Positions 1 to 7,913 of a stretch of 64,000 bases of DNA are shown here, in pieces; the first letter of the stretch is position 1, and the number at the start of each line of letters is the position of its first letter. Below the pieces are notes generated by a model. The model saw nothing but the letters and a program-made list of their open reading frames with translations. It ran no database searches and was not told where the DNA came from. The stretch is from Gracilimonas sp965227215. GTDB taxonomy: Bacteria; Bacteroidota; Rhodothermia; Balneolales; Balneolaceae. The translations under genes were made by a program, and so were the position numbers. The stretch is taken from assembly GCA_965227215.1 (NCBI GenBank), contig OZ245729.1, positions 1,860,001 to 1,924,000 on the forward strand. Direction: 5' to 3'.

Positions 1-208
1 GATTCAATTTCATCCCGTGAATAATTACATCACCGCCTTCAAAACTCAGCAAGCCTGTCAGTACGCCGATTAATGTACTTTTACCGGCCCCATTCGGGCC
101 AATCAGCCCAAACACCGTGCCCTTTGGGATTTCCAGGTTCAGTTTTTTAAGCACCGGAGTTTCCTCGTAGCTCTTATCCAGATTTTTTAACTCTACAGCT
201 CGCTCCAT
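1..208 (-). CDS. ABC transporter ATP-binding protein (N-terminal part, cut by window edge)
   Basis: The minus-strand frame starts at an ATG (208) and runs off the window edge after about 69 residues. It opens with a typical ABC ATPase strand (VELKNLDKSYEETPVLKKL) and carries the Walker A motif GPNGAGKST near residue 40, so it binds and hydrolyses ATP for a transporter. The signature motif and Walker B lie outside the window. Its start overlaps the end of the upstream permease gene by 16 bp, which implies translational coupling and one ABC-2-type exporter. The substrate cannot be told. Confidence 0.9.
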   Translation of the reverse strand, partial: MERAVELKNLDKSYEETPVLKKLNLEIPKGTVFGLIGPNGAGKSTLIGVLTGLLSFEGGDVIIHGMKLN

Positions 209-1743
209 AATCTCATCAATACTCGGTTTTTAAACAGGTTAACTAACACATCCATATGCCGCCACAGGTAAATAACCATAATTACAATTACCGTACCCAT
301 AATTGTGAGACGATACCACTCTAATCCATTTAACGGTACAAAAACCATGTATCCCATCGAAAAAATCAGGAATGAAATGGCAAAGGTTACCTTTTGTGGA
401 ATAATCGGGTGCTTGTAACTAAAGGAGGAATAGGTGGCTTTTTGGTACTGAAAGTATGAACTCCACACAAAAAGCAGCATGAACATGAGGAAGAAAAACG
501 TGTTGGCTACAAATATTTGCAAGGGTGAGCCTATTTCGGGGATCACCAGCAGCTCAAAGAATGTGATCAGGTAAAATACCAGCAGAGGAAGTAACACCAC
601 TCCCAGAAATCGCTCTTTCAGCTGCTTTTCCAAATTGATAGGAAACTGAAGATGAAGCAGAAACTCCCGGTTTTCATAGCCATACATATTGGCCATTCCC
701 ATAGCCAGTAAAGCCACCGGTATGCCGGCAAGAATAGTTGGTATTAAAATGGTTTGGGCTACTTCATAGTCCACATTCAACAGCAGCGGTACATACACGA
801 TTGGGATAATAGTCAGCGTCAAAACCTGTAGCCGATTGTAGGGGTGCTTCATCACATAGAAATAATATTTACCGGCATTTCGGCCCAGTACTTTCCGAAG
901 CACTATCCACAGCTTGCTGTTTTCCTCTTCGGCTTTCTTCAGGCCCGGATTTAACAATCCTTCTTTTGTTTTATTAAAGTGATCAATTACCGTCAAGCCA
1001 ATCAGCACAATGGAGAAAAACAGGATGGTCAATGCATTCATCCACCCGTAATCTTCTGTCACCGTCTGGATCAACATCCCCCCCGGAAGCCACGATAAAA
1101 ATGCATTCACCGTTTCCACTTGTGGAATTAACTCTGCAAAGATCCGGGTCGAGTTGGATGCAAAAAGGGAAACCAGCTGAAAAAGCCCAAATACCAATAC
1201 CAGAAAACCTATCACCACCGCTATAAATCGTTTTTCTACCACACGGATAAACCGGTGCTTCACTGAATAAATGAGCACATAGTTCAGCGCTACTGCAGCT
1301 ATGGCTACAGGAACCTGGTATGCCGCGTGCACTTGAATCAGCAAGAAAACCAACCAGGTTAAATTGTAGATGATATTAACCGGGTGACAAAACCCGATGA
1401 TGGTTAGATACTTGGCCAGCCTTTTCAGCGGGAAGCCGAAGCCCAGCAGCTTTCGGTTTTCCTCGATATTCATCAGCCGCATGTTGGTGAATGAAAAGTG
1501 CATCACCCAGTAAGCATTGGCAAAAACCAGCAGGATAAATGAGTAGATATCAGGTGTTAGCCAAGGAAGCTGCATCTGCATCCAGGGGTCGCTGTCCATC
1601 AGTACCACCACAATGGCTGTACCGGCAAGGTTCACCAGCATAATCCCCAGAAACAGAATATACCCGATGGTCAGCAACAGCTGAAACCGGTTCAGGTTGG
1701 AGATAAAAATTCTCCAGTTTAATGTGAGCAGCCTGTAGAACAA
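193..1743 (-). CDS. ABC transporter permease, polytopic membrane protein (516 aa)
   Basis: A very hydrophobic protein with about 12 predicted membrane segments, in two blocks separated by a polar stretch near residues 265-290 (NKTKEGLLNPGLKKAEEENS). It has no ATP-binding motif. It lies directly upstream of, and overlaps, the ABC ATPase gene, so it is probably the membrane half of an exporter, perhaps two fused permease units. The start is TTG at 1743: no in-frame ATG exists before residue 35, and FYRLLTLNW just before the first membrane segment looks like a real N-terminus. Substrate unknown. Confidence 0.75.
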   Translation of the reverse strand: MFYRLLTLNWRIFISNLNRFQLLLTIGYILFLGIMLVNLAGTAIVVVLMDSDPWMQMQLPWLTPDIYSFILLVFANAYWVMHFSFTNMRLMNIEENRKLLGFGFPLKRLAKYLTIIGFCHPVNIIYNLTWLVFLLIQVHAAYQVPVAIAAVALNYVLIYSVKHRFIRVVEKRFIAVVIGFLVLVFGLFQLVSLFASNSTRIFAELIPQVETVNAFLSWLPGGMLIQTVTEDYGWMNALTILFFSIVLIGLTVIDHFNKTKEGLLNPGLKKAEEENSKLWIVLRKVLGRNAGKYYFYVMKHPYNRLQVLTLTIIPIVYVPLLLNVDYEVAQTILIPTILAGIPVALLAMGMANMYGYENREFLLHLQFPINLEKQLKERFLGVVLLPLLVFYLITFFELLVIPEIGSPLQIFVANTFFFLMFMLLFVWSSYFQYQKATYSSFSYKHPIIPQKVTFAISFLIFSMGYMVFVPLNGLEWYRLTIMGTVIVIMVIYLWRHMDVLVNLFKNRVLMRLWSEL

Positions 1744-1813
1744 GGGCAGAACGTTTGTTGATGAATATCAGGACGCTATTATAACAGAATCATCATGATT
1801 TTACTATTTGAAA

Positions 1814-1833
1814 GTTCAAATGTTCGTTCAAAT
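1814..1833 (-). promoter_or_regulatory. Paired GTTCAAAT direct repeats upstream of the ABC exporter operon
   Basis: Two copies of GTTCAAAT start 12 bp apart (1814 and 1826), about 70 bp upstream of the permease start. Sites on one face of the helix suit a dimeric regulator. No regulator gene is adjacent, so this is a weak candidate operator. Confidence 0.25.
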
Positions 1834-1882
1834 TTCGTCCTATAGGATTTCTTAAATACTTTTTGTCGGAGCCGATTTATTC

Positions 1883-2467
1883 CTAAAACTCCACACCCAC
1901 GGTTAGTGCAAACGCTCCGTTCTTGGCTTCATCGTTGAAATTGTCGTTTGCCACGTCTTTTAACCCGGCAGTATAGCGCAACCCTATGTTGAATTTGCGT
2001 ACGTCTAATCCAGCTCCCACAGCTACACCGAAATCGGTTCCCTCGGCCTGATCGTCAAGATTAATTGAGCCGCTTTCGTTTTTAACTTCTGAGTTGAGGT
2101 TGAATCCCATATATGGACCAAAATAAACATTGGGCTGAATCCCCGGAGTATTAAAACCAAACTTGAGCAGAACCGGTATTTGCAGATAGTTTACCCGAAA
2201 CCAGGCATCACTGTTTTCGATTCCTGCACCATATTGGGCGTATAGCACCTCCGGTTGAATGGTAAGCGGCGAGGCCGGTACTTTAATGCTTGAATAGACT
2301 CCACCCACAAATCCGGCTTTATATTCTACATTGTCGGTGTTATTAAACGTGGAGTAGTTTGCGCCGGCTTTTACCCCAAACTTCGGTAGTACCTGAGCCT
2401 GTGCAATACTGCCCAGCATAAAGAAAACTCCGGTTACCATTCCGATTATCGCATTTCTAAGTTTCAT
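1883..2467 (-). CDS. Small outer-membrane beta-barrel protein (porin family)
   Basis: A 194-residue protein with a clear signal peptide (MKLRNAIIGMVTGVFFMLGS, cut after AQA). The rest alternates polar and hydrophobic residues with Gly/aromatic-rich strands and ends in the aromatic VGVEF, typical of a C-terminal barrel strand. It resembles the Bacteroidota outer-membrane barrel domain (PorT/OmpW-like size), a family with no single function. The ATG at 2467 is preferred over an in-frame start 42 bp upstream because the signal peptide begins here. It lies 56 bp downstream of uvrA on the same strand. Confidence 0.8.
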   Translation of the reverse strand: MKLRNAIIGMVTGVFFMLGSIAQAQVLPKFGVKAGANYSTFNNTDNVEYKAGFVGGVYSSIKVPASPLTIQPEVLYAQYGAGIENSDAWFRVNYLQIPVLLKFGFNTPGIQPNVYFGPYMGFNLNSEVKNESGSINLDDQAEGTDFGVAVGAGLDVRKFNIGLRYTAGLKDVANDNFNDEAKNGAFALTVGVEF

Positions 2468-2523
2468 TGTTAGGTTTGTTTTGATTGGTATTCTAACTAA
2501 ACCTGCCAAATGCTACTTCACTT

Positions 2524-5334
2524 CTATTGCAGGTAATCCTTTAAAAATGTACCGGTGTAACTCTCTTTATGTTCCATAATGTCTTCAGGCGTTCCTTCAG
2601 CTACAATTTGTCCGCCTCCGAACCCACCTTCCGGGCCGATGTCTATAATCCAGTCGGCACATTTTATAATATCCAGGTTGTGTTCGATGATAATGACTGA
2701 ATGCCCTAGCTCAACCAGCTCGTTAAAAGAGTCGAGCAGTTTGGCAACATCTTCAAAATGAAGACCGGTTGTGGGTTCATCAAAGAAATAGAGGGTGTGA
2801 TCGGTGGAGGTTTTGGCCAGAAATTTAGCCAACTTCACTCGTTGGGCTTCTCCTCCCGACAAAGTGGTCGCGCTTTGGCCTAATTTCAGATATCCCAGCC
2901 CGACATCCTCCAGCGGCTGCAGCTTGTTGATGATGGTGGTTTCGTCTACAAAAAACTCAATGGCTTCCGAAACCGGCATTTCCAACACATCATGAATGTT
3001 TTTGCCGCGATATTTCACGCTTAACACGTCTTTTCTGAAACGGGTTCCGTTACACACTTCACAAGTCAGCTCAATATCGGCCATAAACTGCATTTCAATG
3101 CGCTGAACGCCTTCTCCCTGACAATTTTCACAGCGGCCACCGGGCACATTAAAAGAAAAATGTCCCGGTTCGTAGCCCATTATTTTAGACTGCTTGGTGT
3201 TTGCAAACAAGTCGCGGATTCCATCAAAAGCCTTGGTATACGTGGCAGGGTTGGAACGAGAGGACCGACCAATTGGACTTTGATCAACCATCTCCACGCC
3301 ATGAACAGCAGCCATTCCCGACAAGTCCGAAAAACGCCCTACCTTGTCATTATATGAGCCAATGTGTTTTTGAATGCCGGCATACAATGTATCATGAACC
3401 AATGTCGATTTTCCCGACCCGGAAACCCCGGTCACTACCGTCATCATCCCCAGCGGGAAGTCTACATCCACATTCTTCAGGTTGTGCTCCGAAGCTCCAC
3501 GCAATTCTATCGTTTTCCCATTTCCTTTTCTTCGTTTTTTCGGAACAGGGATTTCTTTTCGGTCGCTCAAAAACTTTCCGGTCAGTGTGTCGGCTTTTAG
3601 AAGCTTATCCACCGGGCCCTGGAAAACGACCTCTCCGCCATGGGTTCCGGCAAAAGGGCCAATGTCGATTACATTATCGGCCGCCTTAATCATTTCCGGA
3701 TCATGCTCAACAACCAACACGGTATTTCCGATATCCCGCAACGATTCCAGAATTTTTATCAATCGGTCGTTATCCCTTGGGTGAAGTCCGATGGTCGGTT
3801 CATCCAACACATACAGACTTCCTATCAAAGAGCTTCCGAGTGCATTAGCCAGGCTGATTCGTTGAGACTCTCCACCACTCAGTGTATTTGCCAGTCGGTC
3901 CAGAGTCAGGTAATCCAAACCCACTTCATCGAGATATTTGAGGCGTTTTCGTATTTCGTATAGAATTTGTCCGGCCACGCCTTCTTCAAACTCGGTAAGC
4001 TCCAGATCATCAAAATATTTACGGGCATGGCCAATCGTTAGCTCCGAAACTTGCCCCACATGCAAATCGCCCACTTTTACGTACAGGGCATCTTTGCGAA
4101 CCCGGTAGCCTTCACATTCCTGACACCGGCTGTATCCACGATAGCGTGAGTACAACACCCGCATGTGTACTTTGTAAGACTGATTCTTAATCTCATCAAA
4201 AAACTTCCAGATGCCGATATATTCGTCTTTCCCTTTCCAGATTACATCTTTGAACTCTTTGGAAAGCTCCGCATAAGGAGTATCGATAGGGTATTTTTCC
4301 CGGGCAGCTACTTTAATTAAATCCCGAAGGTGCATGCTGAATTTCTGCGAATCAAAAGGAGCAATGGCTCCGTTTCGGATCGTTTTTTGATGATCGGGAA
4401 TAACCAGATCTTCATCGATGCCGGCTACTTTTCCAAACCCCTCACAATTATCACAAGCCCCAAACGGATTATTGAAGGAGAACATCTGAGGAGTTGGCTC
4501 GGTGAACTCTATTCCATCTTTTTCAAACCGCTCACTAAACCGGAGTTCTTCTCCATCCTTCATTTTGATGGAGCATCTTCCGTTTCCTTCCTGAAAAGCC
4601 GTTTCCAGGGAATCGGCGATTCGGGTACGGGTATCTTTATCATCCTTTAAAACCAGTCGATCAATCAAAACCCGATGCTTGTCGGCTTTAAATTTTTTCA
4701 GGTTGATTTCATCGGTAGTCAAGTCCACCATGCTTTCGTCTTCGATATTCAAAAGACGGGTCAGCCCTTTTTCTTTGAGTACCTTTAGCTCTTCATCCAG
4801 TTTCTTTTTTTCATGCTGGGGAATGGGATGAAGCACATAAAACCGCTCCCCTTCTTCCTGGCTTTCAAACAGTTTTTCAATGGCGGTTCGGGGCGAATCC
4901 TTTTTTACCACTTCTCCCGAAACCGGTGAGATGGTCTTCCCGATTCGGGCAAACAACAGTCGCACGTAATCGTAGATTTCAGTCGTGGTACCTACCGTTG
5001 ACCGTGGGTTGGAGGTGGTCGTTTTTTGCTGGATGGCCATGGCAGGCGAAATGCCCTGCATGAAATCTACATCCGGCTTGTCCATTCGCTCCAAAAACTG
5101 ACGGGCATAACTGGACAGGCTTTCCACATAACGGCGCTGACCTTCCGCATAAATAGTATCAAAAGCGAGGCTGGATTTTCCTGAACCTGAAACCCCGGTA
5201 ACCACGGTGAGCTTATTGCGGGGTATTTCTACGTCAATATCTTTGAGGTTGTGTGTCCTTGCTCCCTTGATTATGATCGGGCGCTCTTCTTCTATCTCTT
5301 TTGCTTCTTTGCTTGCCGTTTGAATTGTGGACAT
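2524..5334 (-). CDS. uvrA: UvrABC system protein A (excinuclease ABC subunit A)
   Basis: UvrA dimers scan DNA for bulky lesions and load UvrB in nucleotide-excision repair. The 936-residue frame has both ABC modules: Walker A GVSGSGKSS near residue 47 and GVSGSGKST in the second half, two LSGGE signature motifs (LSGGESQR, LSGGEAQR), and zinc-finger cysteine pairs (CDNCEGFGK, CENCQGEG). DEPTIGLHPRD and DEPTTGLHFED are the Walker B regions. Length fits the family (about 940). ATG 5334 was chosen over an extension to 5412, because the extra residues are unlike UvrA and would run across a terminator hairpin. uvrB lies 13 kb away on the other strand. Confidence 0.97.
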   Translation of the reverse strand: MSTIQTASKEAKEIEEERPIIIKGARTHNLKDIDVEIPRNKLTVVTGVSGSGKSSLAFDTIYAEGQRRYVESLSSYARQFLERMDKPDVDFMQGISPAMAIQQKTTTSNPRSTVGTTTEIYDYVRLLFARIGKTISPVSGEVVKKDSPRTAIEKLFESQEEGERFYVLHPIPQHEKKKLDEELKVLKEKGLTRLLNIEDESMVDLTTDEINLKKFKADKHRVLIDRLVLKDDKDTRTRIADSLETAFQEGNGRCSIKMKDGEELRFSERFEKDGIEFTEPTPQMFSFNNPFGACDNCEGFGKVAGIDEDLVIPDHQKTIRNGAIAPFDSQKFSMHLRDLIKVAAREKYPIDTPYAELSKEFKDVIWKGKDEYIGIWKFFDEIKNQSYKVHMRVLYSRYRGYSRCQECEGYRVRKDALYVKVGDLHVGQVSELTIGHARKYFDDLELTEFEEGVAGQILYEIRKRLKYLDEVGLDYLTLDRLANTLSGGESQRISLANALGSSLIGSLYVLDEPTIGLHPRDNDRLIKILESLRDIGNTVLVVEHDPEMIKAADNVIDIGPFAGTHGGEVVFQGPVDKLLKADTLTGKFLSDRKEIPVPKKRRKGNGKTIELRGASEHNLKNVDVDFPLGMMTVVTGVSGSGKSTLVHDTLYAGIQKHIGSYNDKVGRFSDLSGMAAVHGVEMVDQSPIGRSSRSNPATYTKAFDGIRDLFANTKQSKIMGYEPGHFSFNVPGGRCENCQGEGVQRIEMQFMADIELTCEVCNGTRFRKDVLSVKYRGKNIHDVLEMPVSEAIEFFVDETTIINKLQPLEDVGLGYLKLGQSATTLSGGEAQRVKLAKFLAKTSTDHTLYFFDEPTTGLHFEDVAKLLDSFNELVELGHSVIIIEHNLDIIKCADWIIDIGPEGGFGGGQIVAEGTPEDIMEHKESYTGTFLKDYLQ

Positions 5335-5409
5335 AAGTAAATTGAATCCTGATTTAGTCGAACCCTGAATATAATCATTTGTTGGGAGTGAACCGACATC
5401 ATCAGCAAA

Positions 5410-5440
5410 CAAAAAAAGCGAGAGATTCTATCCCTCGCTT
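5410..5440 (-). terminator. Rho-independent terminator after the DUF4097 gene
   Basis: Read on the minus strand: a 10-bp stem (AAGCGAGGGA with TCTCTCGCTT, one G-U pair), a 5-nt loop, then seven T. It lies about 34 bp past the stop of the DUF4097-like gene and before uvrA. Confidence 0.8.
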
Positions 5441-5473
5441 TCTGATTTATTAGTGTATATCGTAATCGCCCTC

Positions 5474-6421
5474 TTATAAATATTCTAAACGAACCGAACC
5501 GCCACTCGTCTTGGCTTCAATTAAAGTGCCTCCGCCATTCATAGTGCCGTTAATTTCGTCCTTTTCAGCTTGTCCGCTGAAATTGTTCAGGTCCACATAA
5601 ACCCGGTTTCCGTCCAGATCTAAATTATATCCATTTTCCTGCGGCACTCTAATGGTGATACTGCCACCGGAGGTTTTCAATTCTACATAATCGGAAGGTG
5701 CCAGAATCTCTGCATTAATTGAACCTCCGCTTGTTCGGGCATCCACATTTCCTTCAATACCTGCAAGACGAATGCTCCCGCCACTGGTTTTGGCATCCAG
5801 GTTACCAACCAGCGTTTCTGCACGGATGGTACCCCCACTGGTGTTCGCTTCTACATCCCCCTGAACTTCCCTCATGTTGATGCTACCGCCGGAAGTTTTC
5901 AAAACCATCTCTCCTCGTATGCCTTCCGTTGTTATGCTTCCGCCCGAGGTTTTTAGTTCCTGAGACCCACTTAGGTTGCGAACGGTCAGGCTGCCACCAG
6001 AGGTCTTTAGCCGAGTTCGGGTTTCTTCAGGTGTATATACCACAAAAGAAATAGAATACCCGTTGTTATTCCAGTTCCAGCCATCTGACTTTCTTTCGAC
6101 AATCGCCCGAACTTTATTGCCATCCTGGGCTATTTCTATTTCATAATCATCAAGGTCAGCCTCACCGGCTTCTACATAATCGCCTCGTTTTCGAACATAC
6201 ATTTCCACAACTACTTCATCCTCATTCGAACCAACCACTGAAATGCTTCCTCCCGAGGTTCTCACCTCCAGACTTACTTGCCCTGATACCCCAAACTCTT
6301 CAACCCGATAGACTTCATCGCTCGATTGGGCAAACACGGGCTGAATGCTGGCCAAAAAAAGTCCGGCCACTAATGCGCCGGATAGCATCAATTTATTTAA
6401 ATATTTTCCTGTTGAACTCAT
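5474..6421 (-). CDS. DUF4097-like envelope protein with nine TSGGS repeats
   Basis: A 315-residue secreted protein: signal peptide MSSTGKYLNKLMLSGALVAG to about FAQ, then a beta-rich body. A short motif, (K/R/N)TSGG(S/T) followed by a hydrophobic, recurs nine times, mostly every 17-22 residues, which suggests a right-handed beta-solenoid such as the DUF4097/adhesin-like repeat families. Function is unknown; such proteins are often envelope-associated. The ATG at 6421 is preferred over an in-frame GTG at 6442 because GGAG sits six bases upstream of it. A strong terminator follows, so it is probably monocistronic. Confidence 0.75.
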   Translation of the reverse strand: MSSTGKYLNKLMLSGALVAGLFLASIQPVFAQSSDEVYRVEEFGVSGQVSLEVRTSGGSISVVGSNEDEVVVEMYVRKRGDYVEAGEADLDDYEIEIAQDGNKVRAIVERKSDGWNWNNNGYSISFVVYTPEETRTRLKTSGGSLTVRNLSGSQELKTSGGSITTEGIRGEMVLKTSGGSINMREVQGDVEANTSGGTIRAETLVGNLDAKTSGGSIRLAGIEGNVDARTSGGSINAEILAPSDYVELKTSGGSITIRVPQENGYNLDLDGNRVYVDLNNFSGQAEKDEINGTMNGGGTLIEAKTSGGSVRLEYL

Positions 6422-6512
6422 ATTTTCTCCATTGGTTTTCACTCACTCTCATTACACGAATGATTTTTGCAGTAGTTACATTTTTATGTGGGCACTGATG
6501 TGAACTATTGAT

Positions 6513-6520
6513 TAAATTTG
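6513..6520 (+). promoter_or_regulatory. Candidate -7 promoter element of the proline dehydrogenase gene
   Basis: TAAATTTG matches the Bacteroidota-type -7 consensus TAnnTTTG and lies 24 bp before the ATG. The -33 element is not convincing (TGTG near 6487), so confidence is low. Confidence 0.35.
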
Positions 6521-6544
6521 CCCGCCATCAAAAATTGGAGTTTC

Positions 6545-7396
6545 ATGAAGTTACCTTTCATTTTAGCAAAACGCTTTGTAGCCGGCGAATCTTTCACAGA
6601 GTCTATCTCCGAAGCCAAAAAATTAAATAACAAAGATCTTAAGCTTACCTTAGATCTTTTAGGTGAAAACGTTGAAGACCGCCAAACTGCAACGGATACC
6701 GTCGATGCTTACATCCGGCTGCTCGAAGGCATTAAGGAGCAGGACTTAATCAGCAGCATTTCCATTAAGCTTACCATGATGGGGCTCGACATCGACCATG
6801 ACTTCACGCGGGAAAACCTTTTTCGTTTGCTGGATGTGGCTAAAGAGCAAGATCAGTTCGTGCGCATTGATATGGAGGGCTCTGACCACACCCAGATCAC
6901 ACTCGATATTTTCAAGGAAGCGTTTGAAAAATATGGCAAGCATGTGGGCACAGTAATTCAATCTATGTTGCACCGAAGTCATAATGATATTCATGAGCTG
7001 GCCGAAATGGGGGCCGACATCCGCCTGGTGAAAGGAGCTTACAGTGAGCCTTCAAAAATTGCTCTCCAAAATATGCCGGCCATTCGGGAAGCTTTCAAGG
7101 AACAGGCAAAAGTGCTTTTGGAAAAAACGCCATTCCCCCGATTCGGCACTCATGATGACGAGCTCATCGACTGGATTAAGAGCTACGCTGCCGAAAATGA
7201 TATTCCGAAAGACCGTTTTGAGTTTCAGATGTTGTACGGGCTCCGAGAAGAAACCATGGTTCAGCTTAGTGAAGAAGGGTATTCGGCTCGTGTCTATGTT
7301 CCGTTTGGCACCGACTGGTTTCCCTATTTCAAGCGCCGACTGATGGAGCGAAAAGAAAATGTCTGGTTCGTGCTCAGCACCATGTTTAAGAAGTAA
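6545..7396 (+). CDS. Proline dehydrogenase (monofunctional)
   Basis: A flavoenzyme that oxidises L-proline to pyrroline-5-carboxylate and passes electrons to the membrane quinone pool. The 283-residue protein has the ProDH barrel signatures RLVKGAY (near residue 165), FQMLYG and the C-terminal substrate/FAD motif YVPFGTDWFPYFKRRLMER. The length is that of the short monofunctional ProDH type, not PutA. The ATG at 6545 with GGAG four bases upstream is better than a TTG at 6518. No P5C dehydrogenase is adjacent, so the second step of proline catabolism must be encoded elsewhere. Confidence 0.93.
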   Translation: MKLPFILAKRFVAGESFTESISEAKKLNNKDLKLTLDLLGENVEDRQTATDTVDAYIRLLEGIKEQDLISSISIKLTMMGLDIDHDFTRENLFRLLDVAKEQDQFVRIDMEGSDHTQITLDIFKEAFEKYGKHVGTVIQSMLHRSHNDIHELAEMGADIRLVKGAYSEPSKIALQNMPAIREAFKEQAKVLLEKTPFPRFGTHDDELIDWIKSYAAENDIPKDRFEFQMLYGLREETMVQLSEEGYSARVYVPFGTDWFPYFKRRLMERKENVWFVLSTMFKK

Positions 7397-7404
7397 TGAT
7401 GACG

Positions 7405-7459
7405 GTGTTAAAGTGTTAATGTGTTAAGGGGAATCCTTAGCTCATTAACACTTTAGCAC
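7405..7459. repeat. Long imperfect intergenic hairpin
   Basis: TAAAGTGTTAATG (7409-7421) is perfectly inverted at 7443-7455, and pairing continues inward (TTAAGG with CCTTAG) and outward. There is no T-run, so it is not a classical terminator. The short AACAC/TTAA units look like a decayed palindromic repeat. It lies between the proline dehydrogenase and DoxX genes. Confidence 0.55.
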
Positions 7460-7475
7460 ATAAACACATTGTGCT

Positions 7476-7853
7476 ATGTCTTTTCTTTTTGAGCCTTCTT
7501 TTCACCGATATCTGATTGGGGTGCTTTTTATTCTTGCGGGGCTACTTCACTTCCTGAAGCCGGCTATGTATTTGAGCATCATGCCCGAATACATTCCTTA
7601 TCACAAGGCTATGGTACTTATAAGCGGGGTGGCTGAAATTCTGGGAGGTATTGGATTTATGATCCCGGAGTTCAGGATGTATGCAACATGGGGACTGATT
7701 CTTTTACTTCTTGCTGTATTTCCGGCCAATATTGATATGGCCTGGTCGGGTTTTAAAAATCATGGCCTTACTCTATATACCTGGATACTGATTGCTCGCC
7801 TGCCTTTACAATTTGTGCTAATCTGGTGGGTTTACTGGGCCGGGATTAATTGA
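7476..7853 (+). CDS. DoxX-family small integral membrane protein
   Basis: 125 residues, almost all hydrophobic, with four predicted membrane helices. The pattern LIGVLFILAGLLHFLKPAMYLSIMPEYIP near the N-terminus, with AEILGGIGFMIP and ANIDMAW further on, is characteristic of the DoxX/DoxD-like family. Some members take part in thiosulfate oxidation or redox defence, but most are uncharacterised. It lies between proline dehydrogenase and a membrane peptidase, separated from each by a small palindromic gap, so no operon role is evident. Confidence 0.8.
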   Translation: MSFLFEPSFHRYLIGVLFILAGLLHFLKPAMYLSIMPEYIPYHKAMVLISGVAEILGGIGFMIPEFRMYATWGLILLLLAVFPANIDMAWSGFKNHGLTLYTWILIARLPLQFVLIWWVYWAGIN

Positions 7854-7913
7854 GGGTGATTAAATGATGTAGTTTTTGATACCTTAGTTCATCACCACAT
7901 CACCGAACCGAAT

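Noticed and set aside
3201..3689. Long plus-strand open frames opposite uvrA
   Set aside because: uvrA is unambiguous on the minus strand, and these frames have no start signals or protein-like composition.
5474..6421. Regular nucleotide repeats resembling a CRISPR array
   Set aside because: The repeats are in-frame TSGGS codons that differ in sequence, and the frame is open throughout.
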